Shown: in pieces, positions 27,413 to 35,847 of the stretch
How positions within the stretch are numbered: position 1 is the first letter of the stretch
How the letters are laid out: the number at the start of each line of letters is the position of its first letter
Source of the DNA: an uncultured Caulobacteraceae bacterium
Lineage (GTDB): Bacteria; Pseudomonadota; Alphaproteobacteria; Caulobacterales; Caulobacteraceae
NCBI GenBank assembly: GCA_903872075.1
Contig: CAIQJF010000018.1
Location: forward strand, 42,630-106,629
Direction: 5' to 3'
Length of the DNA: 64,000 nucleotides
Position numbers and translations under genes: made by a program
The notes under the pieces: model-generated
What the model saw: the letters and a program-made list of their open reading frames with translations, nothing else
The model's database searches: none
Told to the model about the DNA's origin: nothing

Positions 27413-27541
27413 GTTCGGCATCCGCGCGGGGCGGGGCTGATGGCATCCCCTACCGAGCCGTCGCACCGCGGTGTAGCTTTTTTCGGGTCCGGCGAATCGT
27501 CGCAGGCAGAACGGCGACGTAAGGGAACGGGGAGGGGTGAG

Positions 27542-28348
27542 ATGACGACAATCGCAGATAGCGCGCCTCGGATGACGGGGCAGGGCGACCGGTTCTTCCT
27601 GAACGGCGCGATCGCCATGGCGGTCGTGATCGTGGCCGGGTTTTCGGTGCAGCTGGCCATGGGGCGCTCGACGTTCGCCTCGCCGCCGCTCGTACACGCC
27701 CACGCCATCGTCTTCATGGGCTGGATGACGATCTATGTGGCGCAGAACGTCTTTGCGGCGACGGGGCGTACGGCGCTGCATCGCCGTCTGGGATGGCTCG
27801 CGGCGGGCTGGATCGTCGCCATGATCGTTCTGGGATGCCTGGTGACGGTGGCGATGGTCCGCCGCGGCCAGGTTCCGTTCTTCTTCCGACCGTTGCAGTT
27901 CCTGATCTTCGATCCCGTCACGGTGTTCGCCTTCGCGGGGCTGAGCGCGGCGGCGATCCTGATGCGGCGCAGGACGGATTGGCACCGGCGCCTGCATTTC
28001 TGCGCGATGGCGCTGTTGCTGGGGCCGGGGTTCGGCCGGCTCCTTCCGATGCCGTTGCTGCTGCCCTGGGCCTGGGAGGCGACGCTGGCGGCGTCCGTGA
28101 TCTTCCCCCTCGTGGGCGCGATCTGGGACTGGCGGCGCAGTGGAAAGGTCCATCCGGCCTGGGGCTGGGGGTTGGGCGTGATGGCCGGGTGCCTGCTGGT
28201 CACCGAAGCGGTCACCTACAGCCCGATCGGCGTTGGCCTGTATCGCGCGGTCGCCGACGGTTCGCCGGGCGCCACCATGGCTCCGCTCGACTTCCCGGCG
28301 CCCCTGGGGCCGACCCCTGTCAGTGCGCCGCCGCCCGCGTCGCACTGA
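27542..28348 (+). CDS. Hypothetical seven-helix membrane protein
   Basis: A 268-aa protein with about seven hydrophobic stretches between residues 18 and 235 and paired histidines in helix ends (VHAHAIVFMGW, HRRLGWLAAGW, HRRLHFCAMALLLGPG). His-rich helix ends and the H-R-R-L-G-W motif recall DUF2306-like and other heme-type membrane proteins, but I do not recognise the family. The ATG at 27542 is preceded by GGGGAGGGGTGAG; an upstream in-frame ATG at 27440 lacks such a site. The last 29 bases overlap the end of the convergent gene at 28320. Confidence 0.7.
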   Translation: MTTIADSAPRMTGQGDRFFLNGAIAMAVVIVAGFSVQLAMGRSTFASPPLVHAHAIVFMGWMTIYVAQNVFAATGRTALHRRLGWLAAGWIVAMIVLGCLVTVAMVRRGQVPFFFRPLQFLIFDPVTVFAFAGLSAAAILMRRRTDWHRRLHFCAMALLLGPGFGRLLPMPLLLPWAWEATLAASVIFPLVGAIWDWRRSGKVHPAWGWGLGVMAGCLLVTEAVTYSPIGVGLYRAVADGSPGATMAPLDFPAPLGPTPVSAPPPASH

Positions 28349-29027
28349 CCTCTCCCGCCCGCAGGATGAAATCGAGCTGATCGCGTAGCGCCGCGCCACA
28401 GGGGAAGGCGCCGTCGAGGGCGGCCGTTCCCACGGTGAAGCCCGTGGCGCCGGCGGCGACCACGGCGGCGATGCGTTCCGGGCGATCAAGGGAGCCGGCG
28501 ACGACCACGGGACGCCCAGCCGCGGCGGCGCAGACGGCCTTCATCAGGGCTTCGGCGTCGCCGTCGAAGCGGTAGGCGAGCAGGTCCAGGCCGTGGACGC
28601 CCGGCGTATCGAGCAACTCGCGCGCGCTGCGGAGGATCTCGTCGGCCTCGCCGGCGAGGATGCTGGGGTGACCGACGACGTCGCCGGGGAAGGGGTAGTA
28701 GCGGATCGACGTCCCGGCCAGCACAGGCACGACCACCGCCGGGCGGCAGCCGCCCATCAGGACATCCACCCCAAAATCGACCGCCATGGCCGCCGAGCGG
28801 CGCTCGCTCGCTTCATCGAGGCTGACGACCTCGAGGTAGAGCTGCGCGCCGGCGGCGCGGATGGCGGCGGCGAGACGGTCCAGAGCCTCCGGCGGCAGGC
28901 CGACGTCCTTGAAGCCGATGTGGCGTACGCCCGCGGCCAGAACCTCCGGCAGGCGGTCAAGGGCGTCGGGGATGGTGCGGTCGGCCCGGGTCAACATGAA
29001 GATGAAGTCCGGACCGGTCATGCTCAC
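28320..29027 (-). CDS. Unknown protein coupled to pdxA, possible TIM-barrel
   Basis: A 235-aa soluble protein I cannot assign with certainty. Alternating strands and helices (HIGFKDVGLP, QLYLEVVSLDEA, VDVLMGGC, VVVAGSLDRPERIAAVVAAGATGFTVGTA) fit an eight-stranded alpha/beta barrel like those of HisA/HisF or phosphate-binding aldolases; the late VAGSLD and GFTVGTA stretches look like phosphate-binding ends. Its GTG overlaps the stop of pdxA (GTGA at 29024-29027); an ATG two codons later is an alternative. The coupling suggests it acts on the same or the next intermediate as the PdxA-family enzyme. Confidence 0.65.
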   Translation of the reverse strand: MSMTGPDFIFMLTRADRTIPDALDRLPEVLAAGVRHIGFKDVGLPPEALDRLAAAIRAAGAQLYLEVVSLDEASERRSAAMAVDFGVDVLMGGCRPAVVVPVLAGTSIRYYPFPGDVVGHPSILAGEADEILRSARELLDTPGVHGLDLLAYRFDGDAEALMKAVCAAAAGRPVVVAGSLDRPERIAAVVAAGATGFTVGTAALDGAFPCGAALRDQLDFILRAGEVSATRAAAH

Positions 29028-30028
29028 CGGGCCCCGGCGGTCATGGCGATGGCCTGTTTGAGGGCATAGGCCAGGCTGGCGGGGTCGGCTCGGCCGGTCC
29101 CCGCGATATCGAAGGCGGTGCCGTGATCGACGCTGGTGCGCACGAAGGGCAGGCCCACGGTGATGTTCACGCCGTTGTCGACGCCCAGGTACTTCACCGG
29201 AATCAGGCCCTGGTCGTGATATTGCGCCACGACCACGTCGAACTCGCCCTGGCGGGCGCGCATGAACACCGTGTCGCCCGGCCAGGGGCCCGAGACGTCG
29301 ATACCCTCGCCCCGCGCCGCCGCGATGGCGGGAGCGACGATGTCCTGGTCCTCGCGGCCGAACAGACCGTTCTCGCCGGCGTGGGGGTTGAGGCCCGCCA
29401 CGGCGATGCGGGGACGGGCGAGGCCGAAGGACCGGCCGGCGATGTGGGCGAGGCGGATGGCGCGCAGCTCGTTCTCAGGTGTCACGGCGGCGATGGCGTC
29501 CCTGAGCGACAGGTGGATCGAGACCAGCAGCACGCGCAGCTCGTCGTTCGCCAGCATCATGGCGAAGTCGCTGACGCCGCAGCGGTCGGCGAGAATCTCA
29601 GTGTGGCCTGGGTAGCCGATGCCCGCCAGCTTCATGGCTTCCTTGTTGAGCGGGGCGGTGACGATGGCGCCGACCTCGCCGGCCAGGGCCAGGTCGATGG
29701 CCCTCTGGACATAGGCGTAGGCGGCCGCGCCGGAGCGGGCGTCGACCCGGCCGATCGGCAGATCGGCGGGCAGGGGCCCGCCGATCTGGAGCACGGCCAG
29801 GCCGTCGCCGCCCGCGGCGTCGCCGGCCGCGGTCACTTGGCGCAGCTTCACGGGAAGGCCGAGCGAGGTTGCGGTCCGGCGCAACACGCCCTCATCCCCA
29901 ATCACCAGCAGGTCCGCGGCCGGCCGGCCCGGGTCGGCGGCGAGCTTGAGGACGATTTCCGGGCCGATGCCGGAGGGATCGCCGAGTGTGATGGCGATAG
30001 GTTTCGTCGAAGGCGAGGCGGCGGACAC
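29024..30028 (-). CDS. pdxA: 4-hydroxythreonine-4-phosphate dehydrogenase family (PdxA)
   Basis: A 334-aa NAD-dependent metal enzyme of the PdxA family. Key runs are TLGDPSGIGPEI at the N-terminus, GYPGHTEIL and LNPHAGENGLFGREDQDI with metal-binding His residues, and VAQYHDQGLIPVK. PdxA oxidises 4-phosphohydroxy-L-threonine in pyridoxal phosphate synthesis; close paralogues (PdxA2) act on threonate or erythronate phosphates in catabolism. The usual biosynthetic neighbours (surA, ksgA) are absent and an unknown barrel-like gene is coupled to it, so the catabolic alternative must stay open. The start codon is GTG. Confidence 0.85.
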   Translation of the reverse strand: MSAASPSTKPIAITLGDPSGIGPEIVLKLAADPGRPAADLLVIGDEGVLRRTATSLGLPVKLRQVTAAGDAAGGDGLAVLQIGGPLPADLPIGRVDARSGAAAYAYVQRAIDLALAGEVGAIVTAPLNKEAMKLAGIGYPGHTEILADRCGVSDFAMMLANDELRVLLVSIHLSLRDAIAAVTPENELRAIRLAHIAGRSFGLARPRIAVAGLNPHAGENGLFGREDQDIVAPAIAAARGEGIDVSGPWPGDTVFMRARQGEFDVVVAQYHDQGLIPVKYLGVDNGVNITVGLPFVRTSVDHGTAFDIAGTGRADPASLAYALKQAIAMTAGAR

Positions 30029-30037
30029 GGGCGCGGT

Positions 30038-30763
30038 CTAGGCCGGACCGCGCGCCCGGTCGAGGGCGCTCCAGCCGAAGGTCAGCAGGGGCTGGGCCGC
30101 GGTGGACAGGTCGACGATGTCGTCGATCAGCTCGACCTGCCGCAGCCGTTCCGGGGCGATGGGCCGGCTGACGATCAGATGCCGGCGCTTGAGATCGTCG
30201 GCCAGGGGAGAGCCGGCCTGATCCTCGAATCCCTTGGGCAGGCGGGCCAGCGGCGCGCCCATGGAGAGGTCGAGCCCCGCCGCGTCCAGGCCCTCGCGCA
30301 CCGCCGCCCAGCGCTCCGGGCGGGCGACCATGAAATGGCGGATGGCGGTCAGGTCCTTCGGCTCCAGACCATAGAAGCCGACGCCGGCGAACGAGCCCTC
30401 CTCGCCGCCGATCTGGACGTAGAGCAGGCCGTTGGACTGTTTGGTCCCATCGCGGGTCATGACCGCCCCGGCATTCGTCTTGTAGGGGCTCTTGTCCTTG
30501 GAAAAGCGGACATCGCGGTGGATGCGGAACAGGGACCGTTTGGCGTCGCCGGTCAGAGGGATGTCGTGGGCCGCGAAGGCGAAGGCCAGGGCCTCGATCA
30601 GGGAGCCCAGGGGCGCGCGGATGTCGCGCTCATAGGTCGCCTTGTTGGCCAGAAACCATTCCCGGCTCTGGTTGGCGGCGAGGTCGGCGAAGAACGACAG
30701 GGCGGCGGGGCCGAAGCCGGCGAAGGGCGCGGCGGGCGGTTGATCGGAGGGTGGTTTGGCCAT
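30038..30763 (-). CDS. DUF2461 family protein
   Basis: A 241-aa protein of the DUF2461 (TIGR02453) family, seen from FFADLAANQSREWFLANKATYE and the conserved SLFRIHRDVRFSKDKSPYKTN and the YVQIGG and GFYGLEP segments. The function is unknown. The ATG at 30763 yields the full family length; the long open frame farther upstream is antisense to the TlpA-like gene. It lies 9 bases before pdxA, so the three minus-strand genes probably form one operon. Confidence 0.88.
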   Translation of the reverse strand: MAKPPSDQPPAAPFAGFGPAALSFFADLAANQSREWFLANKATYERDIRAPLGSLIEALAFAFAAHDIPLTGDAKRSLFRIHRDVRFSKDKSPYKTNAGAVMTRDGTKQSNGLLYVQIGGEEGSFAGVGFYGLEPKDLTAIRHFMVARPERWAAVREGLDAAGLDLSMGAPLARLPKGFEDQAGSPLADDLKRRHLIVSRPIAPERLRQVELIDDIVDLSTAAQPLLTFGWSALDRARGPA

Positions 30764-30934
30764 GGCGATCAAGTCTCGCACATTTTCCGGCCGATGAGTC
30801 AGACGCCGTCGGCGCCGGAAGCTTAAGCGAATCTCATCATCATCGCGGAATTCCTCGTTTGAACTGGCCCTGTGTTCCGGCGCAAACGCCGGACCCGCCG
30901 TGATCGGACGCGGACTTATGAGGCGAGGGTTGAG

Positions 30935-32161
30935 ATGAAGATCGGTGGACGGCTCTGCGCCATGGGCGCGGCCCTGGCGGTGCTGGTGTCGGCGGCCATG
31001 GCGTCCGCGGAAGAGGCCAGCCCGGTGGCCGGAACCTGGCAGGCGACGGCCGACCTGGCCGGCGCCCAGATTCCGTTCCGGCTCGAGCTGACTGGCGACC
31101 ACGACAAGGTGGGGGCGACCTTCTTTGATGGTTCCCGGCCGACCAATCCCGCGTCGGACGGGCGGATCGAGGGCGGCCATCTGCATTTGACCTTCCCCAG
31201 CTATGCGGCCGTGATCGACGCCACGGTCACGGACGGTAAGCTGGAGGGGACCTATGTCACGCCGACCCGATCGATCCAGATCCACGCCGTCCGCGGCGCC
31301 GCCGCAGCCGCGACGGGAGGTCCCGCGCCGGCCATCGGCGGCGAATGGATCGTCCCCTACAAGAGCGAGAAGGGCGAGGCGGCTTGGCGGCTGATCGTGC
31401 GCCAGACCGGCGCGAGCGCCGAGGCGGCGATCCTGCGCATCGACGGCGACACCGGCACCCTGAACGGACGCTACGAGAACGGCGCCTTCCGCCTGTCGCA
31501 CTTCGCCGGCGAACGTCCGGCGACCCTGGAGATCACGCCGCAGCCGGATCGCAGCCTGAAGCTTGTGCTCACCGACGGCGGCGGCGCGCGGAACCTCACG
31601 GCCGTGCGGCCGACGGTCGCGAGCAAGGCCGGCATCGCGCCGACCGATCCGACCAAGTCCGCCGGCGTGCAGAACCGCGCCGAGCCTTTCCGCTTCGCCT
31701 TCCGCGACCTGAACGGCAAGCTGATCAGCAACACCGACGCGCGGTTCCGCCACAAGGTGGTGGTGATCGACATCATGGGCAGCTGGTGCCCCAACTGCCA
31801 CGACGAGGCGCCCTATCTGCAGACTCTCTACGCCGAGCATCAGAAGGACGGTCTGGAAGTGGTCGCCCTCGACTTCGAACAGCGTCCTGACGAGCTGGTG
31901 AATCCGCACCGCCTGCGCGCCTTCGTCGCCCGCTACGGCCTGACCTACGCCGTGCTGCTGGCCGGCGAGACCAAGGAGGTGAACGCCAAGCTGCCGCAGA
32001 TCACCCATGTGAACGCCTGGCCGACCACATATTTCCTGGGCCGTGACGGCCGGGTGAAGGCGACCCATGTGGGCTTCACCTCGCCGGGCAGCGGGCAGCG
32101 CGACGTGGAGACGCGCCGCGACGTCGAAAAGACGATCGTGCAGCTGCTCGCGCAGAAATAG
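30935..32161 (+). CDS. Exported TlpA-like thioredoxin-domain protein
   Basis: A 408-aa protein with a signal peptide (residues ~1-24) and two parts. Residues ~25-240 are beta-rich with two similar blocks (VAGTWQATADL and IGGEWIVPY starts). From ~250 there is a TlpA/AhpC-type thioredoxin fold with the redox motif WCPNC (C285, C288) and the cis-Pro region HVNAWPTTYFLGRDG. It likely reduces or isomerises disulfides in the periplasm. The ATG at 30935 follows a purine-rich GGCGAGGGTTGAG. The LLM monooxygenase begins 23 bases after its stop. Confidence 0.85.
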   Translation: MKIGGRLCAMGAALAVLVSAAMASAEEASPVAGTWQATADLAGAQIPFRLELTGDHDKVGATFFDGSRPTNPASDGRIEGGHLHLTFPSYAAVIDATVTDGKLEGTYVTPTRSIQIHAVRGAAAAATGGPAPAIGGEWIVPYKSEKGEAAWRLIVRQTGASAEAAILRIDGDTGTLNGRYENGAFRLSHFAGERPATLEITPQPDRSLKLVLTDGGGARNLTAVRPTVASKAGIAPTDPTKSAGVQNRAEPFRFAFRDLNGKLISNTDARFRHKVVVIDIMGSWCPNCHDEAPYLQTLYAEHQKDGLEVVALDFEQRPDELVNPHRLRAFVARYGLTYAVLLAGETKEVNAKLPQITHVNAWPTTYFLGRDGRVKATHVGFTSPGSGQRDVETRRDVEKTIVQLLAQK

Positions 32162-32184
32162 GCCGCTGCGGCGGGGAGGCGGTC

Positions 32185-33531
32185 ATGAGTCAGGTCAAGC
32201 AACTCAAGCTCGGGGCCTTCATGCGGCCGGTGAGCATCCACACCGGCGCGTGGCGCTATCCGGGGGCGATCCCGGACGCCAACTTCAACTTCCCGGTGCT
32301 GAAGAGCCTGATCCGCAAGCTGGAGGCGGCGAAGTTTGACGCCTTCTTCATGGCTGACCATCTGGCGGTGCTGAACATGCCGGTGAATGCGCTCAAGCGC
32401 AGCCACACGGTGACCTCGTTCGAGCCCTTCACCCTGCTCTCGGCCCTGGCGGCGGTGACCGAGCGGATCGGCCTCATGGCCACGGCCTCGACCACCTATG
32501 ACTCGCCCTATCATATCGCCCGCCGCTTCGCCTCGCTGGACCATATCAGCGAGGGTAGGGCCGGCTGGAACATCGTCACCACCTCCAATCCCGACGCGGC
32601 GCTGAACTTCGGGCTCGATGAGGACATGGATCACGACGAGCGCTACCGCCGGGCGCGCGAGTTCTATGACGTGGTCACGGGCCTCTGGGATTCCTTCGCC
32701 GACGACGCCTTCGTGCGCGACGTGGCAAGCGGAATCTATTTGGATCCCGTGCGGATGCGGTCGCTGAACCACAAGGGCAAGTACCTGTCGGTGAAGGGCC
32801 CGCTGAACATCGCCCGGCCGGTGCAGGGTTGGCCGGTGATCATCCAGGCCGGCGCCTCCGAGGCCGGCCGGCAGCTGGCCGCCGAGACCGCCGAGGTGGT
32901 GTTCGCGGCCGGCGGTAGCCTGCAGGCGGCCAAGGCCTTTTACGCCGACGTAAAGGCCCGGGCCCGGGCGGCGGGGCGCGATCCGGACCATATGAAGATC
33001 CTGCCCGGCGCGTTCGTGGTGGTGGGCGAGACGGTGGACGCGGCGCGGGCCAAGCGGGCGCATCTCGACAGCCTGGTGCACTACGACAGCGGCATCGGCA
33101 GTCTGAACAGCTCGCTCGGCATCGATGTCTCGGCGTTCGACCCCGATGGGCCGTTGCCCGACATTCCGCAGTCCAACGCCAGCCAGAGCGCCCGCGACCG
33201 GATCGTCAACGCCGCGCGCAGCGAAAACCTCACGATCCGCCAGCTGGCGGCGCGGGTGGGCAGCTATGGCGGGCTGGCTTTCGTCGGTACGCCGGCGACT
33301 ATCGCCGACGAGATGGAAACCTGGCTTCGCGAAGAGGGATCGGACGGTTTCAACATCATGTTCCCCTACCTGCCCGAGGGGCTCGACGACTTCGTGGGCA
33401 AGGTGGTTCCTGAGCTTCAGCGCCGGGGGCTCTTCCGGACGGAGTATGAAGGCGCCACCCTGCGGGAGAATCTCGGCCTGCCGCGCCCGGAAAACCGCTT
33501 CTTCGCGCCCCGGGCCCGGGCCGCCGAATAG
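32185..33531 (+). CDS. LLM-class flavin-dependent monooxygenase (NtaA/SnaA/DszA type)
   Basis: A 448-aa luciferase-like TIM-barrel enzyme that uses FMNH2 supplied by a reductase to oxygenate an organic substrate. The NtaA/SnaA/DszA marks are visible: TGAWRYPGA near residue 20, FFMADHLAVL, YDSPYHIARRFASLDHIS and SEGRAGWNIVTTSNPDAALNFG. Substrates in the family include nitrilotriacetate and organosulfur compounds; this one is unknown. GGGAGG precedes the ATG. It is flanked in the same direction by the TlpA-like gene and by the SDR gene, 14 bases downstream. Confidence 0.9.
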   Translation: MSQVKQLKLGAFMRPVSIHTGAWRYPGAIPDANFNFPVLKSLIRKLEAAKFDAFFMADHLAVLNMPVNALKRSHTVTSFEPFTLLSALAAVTERIGLMATASTTYDSPYHIARRFASLDHISEGRAGWNIVTTSNPDAALNFGLDEDMDHDERYRRAREFYDVVTGLWDSFADDAFVRDVASGIYLDPVRMRSLNHKGKYLSVKGPLNIARPVQGWPVIIQAGASEAGRQLAAETAEVVFAAGGSLQAAKAFYADVKARARAAGRDPDHMKILPGAFVVVGETVDAARAKRAHLDSLVHYDSGIGSLNSSLGIDVSAFDPDGPLPDIPQSNASQSARDRIVNAARSENLTIRQLAARVGSYGGLAFVGTPATIADEMETWLREEGSDGFNIMFPYLPEGLDDFVGKVVPELQRRGLFRTEYEGATLRENLGLPRPENRFFAPRARAAE

Positions 33532-33545
33532 GGAACGTCTGACCT

Positions 33546-34346
33546 ATGGATCTTCAGCTGACCGGCAAGCGCGCCCTGGTGACCGGCGCCAGCAAGGGGA
33601 TCGGCAAGGCCATCGCCCGGCAGCTGGCCCGCGAAGGCGTCGATGTGGTGATCGCCGCGCGGGGGGCCGAGGCGCTTGCGGCGACGGCGGCGGAGCTCGC
33701 CGCTGAGACCGGCCGCCGGATCATCCCGCTGACCGTCGACACCAGCCAGGACGACTCCGTGAAGGCTCTGATCGCCGGGACCATCGCCGCCCTGGGCGGG
33801 TTGGACATCCTGGTCAATTCGGCCGCCAAGCCCGGCGGTCAGGCCACGCCGCCGAAGCTGGCCGAGGTCACCGACGCCCTGTTCTGGGACGATGTGAATG
33901 TGAAGGTGATGGGCTATCTGCGCACGGCGCGGGAGGCCGCGCCGCACATGGCCGCCGCCGGCTGGGGGCGGATCATCAATGTCAGCGGCCTGGCCGCGCG
34001 GCAGTCCGGCTCGATCATCGGGTCCATGCGCAATGTCGCCGTGGCGGCGCTGACCCGGAACCTCGCGGACGAACTGGGAGGCTCCGGGATCAATGTCACC
34101 GTGGTCCATCCGGGGCACACGCGGACGGAAAAGACCGGGCCGCTGGTCGCCGCCCGCGCCGCCGAGGCGGGGATTTCGGTCGAGGAAATGGAAGCGCGTT
34201 TCGCCGCCAACATCTCCGTCGGCCGACTGATCGACGCCGCCGAGATCGCCGACGTGGTCGCCTTCCTCGCCTCGCCGCGCAGCGTGGGCGTCAACGGCGA
34301 CGCCATCGCCTGCGGCGGCGGGACCAAGGGCGCGATCCACTACTGA
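33546..34346 (+). CDS. SDR-family protein lacking the YxxxK catalytic pair
   Basis: A 266-aa Rossmann-fold protein with the cofactor motif TGASKGIG (residues 13-20) and NSAAKPGG. The active-site serine is S147 in INVSG. At the position of the usual Y-x-x-x-K the sequence reads GSMRN, so G159 and N163 replace Tyr and Lys when the following NVAVAALTRNLADEL helix is aligned with the typical K-A-A-L-x-x-L-T helix. It may thus bind a cofactor without classical oxidoreduction, or use other residues. It is 14 bases after the LLM monooxygenase and probably works on the same compound. Confidence 0.85.
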   Translation: MDLQLTGKRALVTGASKGIGKAIARQLAREGVDVVIAARGAEALAATAAELAAETGRRIIPLTVDTSQDDSVKALIAGTIAALGGLDILVNSAAKPGGQATPPKLAEVTDALFWDDVNVKVMGYLRTAREAAPHMAAAGWGRIINVSGLAARQSGSIIGSMRNVAVAALTRNLADELGGSGINVTVVHPGHTRTEKTGPLVAARAAEAGISVEEMEARFAANISVGRLIDAAEIADVVAFLASPRSVGVNGDAIACGGGTKGAIHY

Positions 34347-34424
34347 AACGCGCGCGGCGGATGCCGCCTTGCCCGGTGCGACCCCGCGTGGAAGAGTCGT
34401 CGCAAAGCTGAGCAGGGATCATCG

Positions 34425-35831
34425 ATGGTAAAGTTCGCAGGGCTCCTCGCCCTCGCCGCGGCGCTCGCCGCCACGACCGCCCGCGCCGAACCCCCCGCGC
34501 CGGGCCTTGCCGCGTTTCGGGATGTCTACAAGGAACTCGTGGAGATCGACACCAGCTTCCCCGGCGGGAGTTGCACCCGGGCCGCCGAGCGCATGGCCGC
34601 GCGGCTGAAGACGGCGGGCTTTCCCGAGGACGACCTGCATCTGCTCGTGCCGCCCGACCATCCCAAGGACGGCGATCTGGTCGCCGTCTATCCGGGGCGC
34701 GATACCAAGGCCAAGGCCGTGTTGATGCTGGCCCACATCGACGTGGTGGCGGCCAAGCGGGAGGACTGGACCCGCGATCCCTTCACCCTGGTGGAGGAGA
34801 ACGGCTATTTCTACGCCCGCGGTTCGTCCGACGACAAAGCCCAGGCGGCCATCTGGGTCGACACCCTCATTCGCTACCGCCAGGAGGGCTACAAGCCCCG
34901 CCGGACCCTCAAGATGGCCCTGACCTGCGGCGAGGACAGCGCCGCGGTCAACGGCGCGCACTGGCTGAGCACCGAGCACAGGAACCTCATCGACGCCGGG
35001 ATCGCGCTCAATGAGGGGGCCGGCGGCCAGCTCGACGCCCAGGGCAAGCGGGTGGCGCATACGGTGCTGGCGGCTGAGAAGAACCCCGCCTCTTTCATCT
35101 TCGAGGTGACCAATCCCGGCGGACACAGCTCACGCCCCGTGCCGGACAATGCGATCTATCATCTGGTGCGGGCGGTGGACCGGGTCAGCCGCTACGAGTT
35201 CCCGGTTCAGCTGAACGACGCCAACCGGGGCTATCTCAGCCACATGGCGAGCGTTGTCGGCGGCGAGACCGGCAAGGCGATGACCGACATCCTCGCCGAT
35301 CCGACCAACGTCGCGGCCGACGCCCTTCTCAGCCGCGACCCCAGCCTGCACGCCATGCTGCGCACCACCTGCGTGGCGACCATGCTCGAGGCCGGCCATG
35401 CGGACAACGCCCTGCCGCAGCGGGCGCGGGCGACGATCAACTGCCGCATCTTCCCCGGCGTGCCGGTGGAGGAGATCCGCCAGACCCTGATCTCCGTCGT
35501 CAACGACCCGGCGGTCGCGATCCCGCCGGCTTCGCTGCACTTCCCGCCCGCGGCCGCGCCGCCGTTGACGCCGCAGGTGCTAGGCCCCGTGGAGACGGTC
35601 TCCGCCGCCCTATGGCCCGGCGTGCCGGTGGTGCCGATCCTGCAGGCCGGGGCCACGGACGCGACGTTCCTCAACGCCGTGGGCATCCCGGCGTTCGGAA
35701 TCTCCGGGATCTTCTACGATCCGGACCTGGGCTCCATCCACGGCCTCAACGAGCGGCTGCGGGTCACCTCGCTCTATGAGGGTCGCGAGTTCCTCTACCG
35801 GCTGGTGAAGCTCTATGCCGACCAGAAATAG
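34425..35831 (+). CDS. M20-family metallopeptidase, exported
   Basis: A 468-aa di-zinc peptidase. Residues 1-21 are a signal peptide (MVKFAGLLALAAALAATTARA). Metal-site motifs of M20/M25/M40 enzymes are visible: MLAHIDVVAA (H and D), ARGSSDDKAQ (bridging Asp), TCGEDSAAVNG in place of the usual Glu-Glu pair, and a dimerisation-domain NPGGHSSRPV. The C-terminal GISGIFYDPDLGSIHGLNERL supplies the last His. It likely trims peptides or acyl-amino acids in the periplasm. An AGCAGGG site precedes the ATG. It converges with metY. Confidence 0.9.
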   Translation: MVKFAGLLALAAALAATTARAEPPAPGLAAFRDVYKELVEIDTSFPGGSCTRAAERMAARLKTAGFPEDDLHLLVPPDHPKDGDLVAVYPGRDTKAKAVLMLAHIDVVAAKREDWTRDPFTLVEENGYFYARGSSDDKAQAAIWVDTLIRYRQEGYKPRRTLKMALTCGEDSAAVNGAHWLSTEHRNLIDAGIALNEGAGGQLDAQGKRVAHTVLAAEKNPASFIFEVTNPGGHSSRPVPDNAIYHLVRAVDRVSRYEFPVQLNDANRGYLSHMASVVGGETGKAMTDILADPTNVAADALLSRDPSLHAMLRTTCVATMLEAGHADNALPQRARATINCRIFPGVPVEEIRQTLISVVNDPAVAIPPASLHFPPAAAPPLTPQVLGPVETVSAALWPGVPVVPILQAGATDATFLNAVGIPAFGISGIFYDPDLGSIHGLNERLRVTSLYEGREFLYRLVKLYADQK

Positions 35832-35847
35832 CCAGACGCGGCGGCGG

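Noticed and set aside
30764..32068. A 5' extension of the DUF2461 frame by more than 400 codons.
   Set aside because: It is antisense to the TlpA-like gene, looks non-protein-like, and DUF2461 homologues start at about the ATG at 30763.
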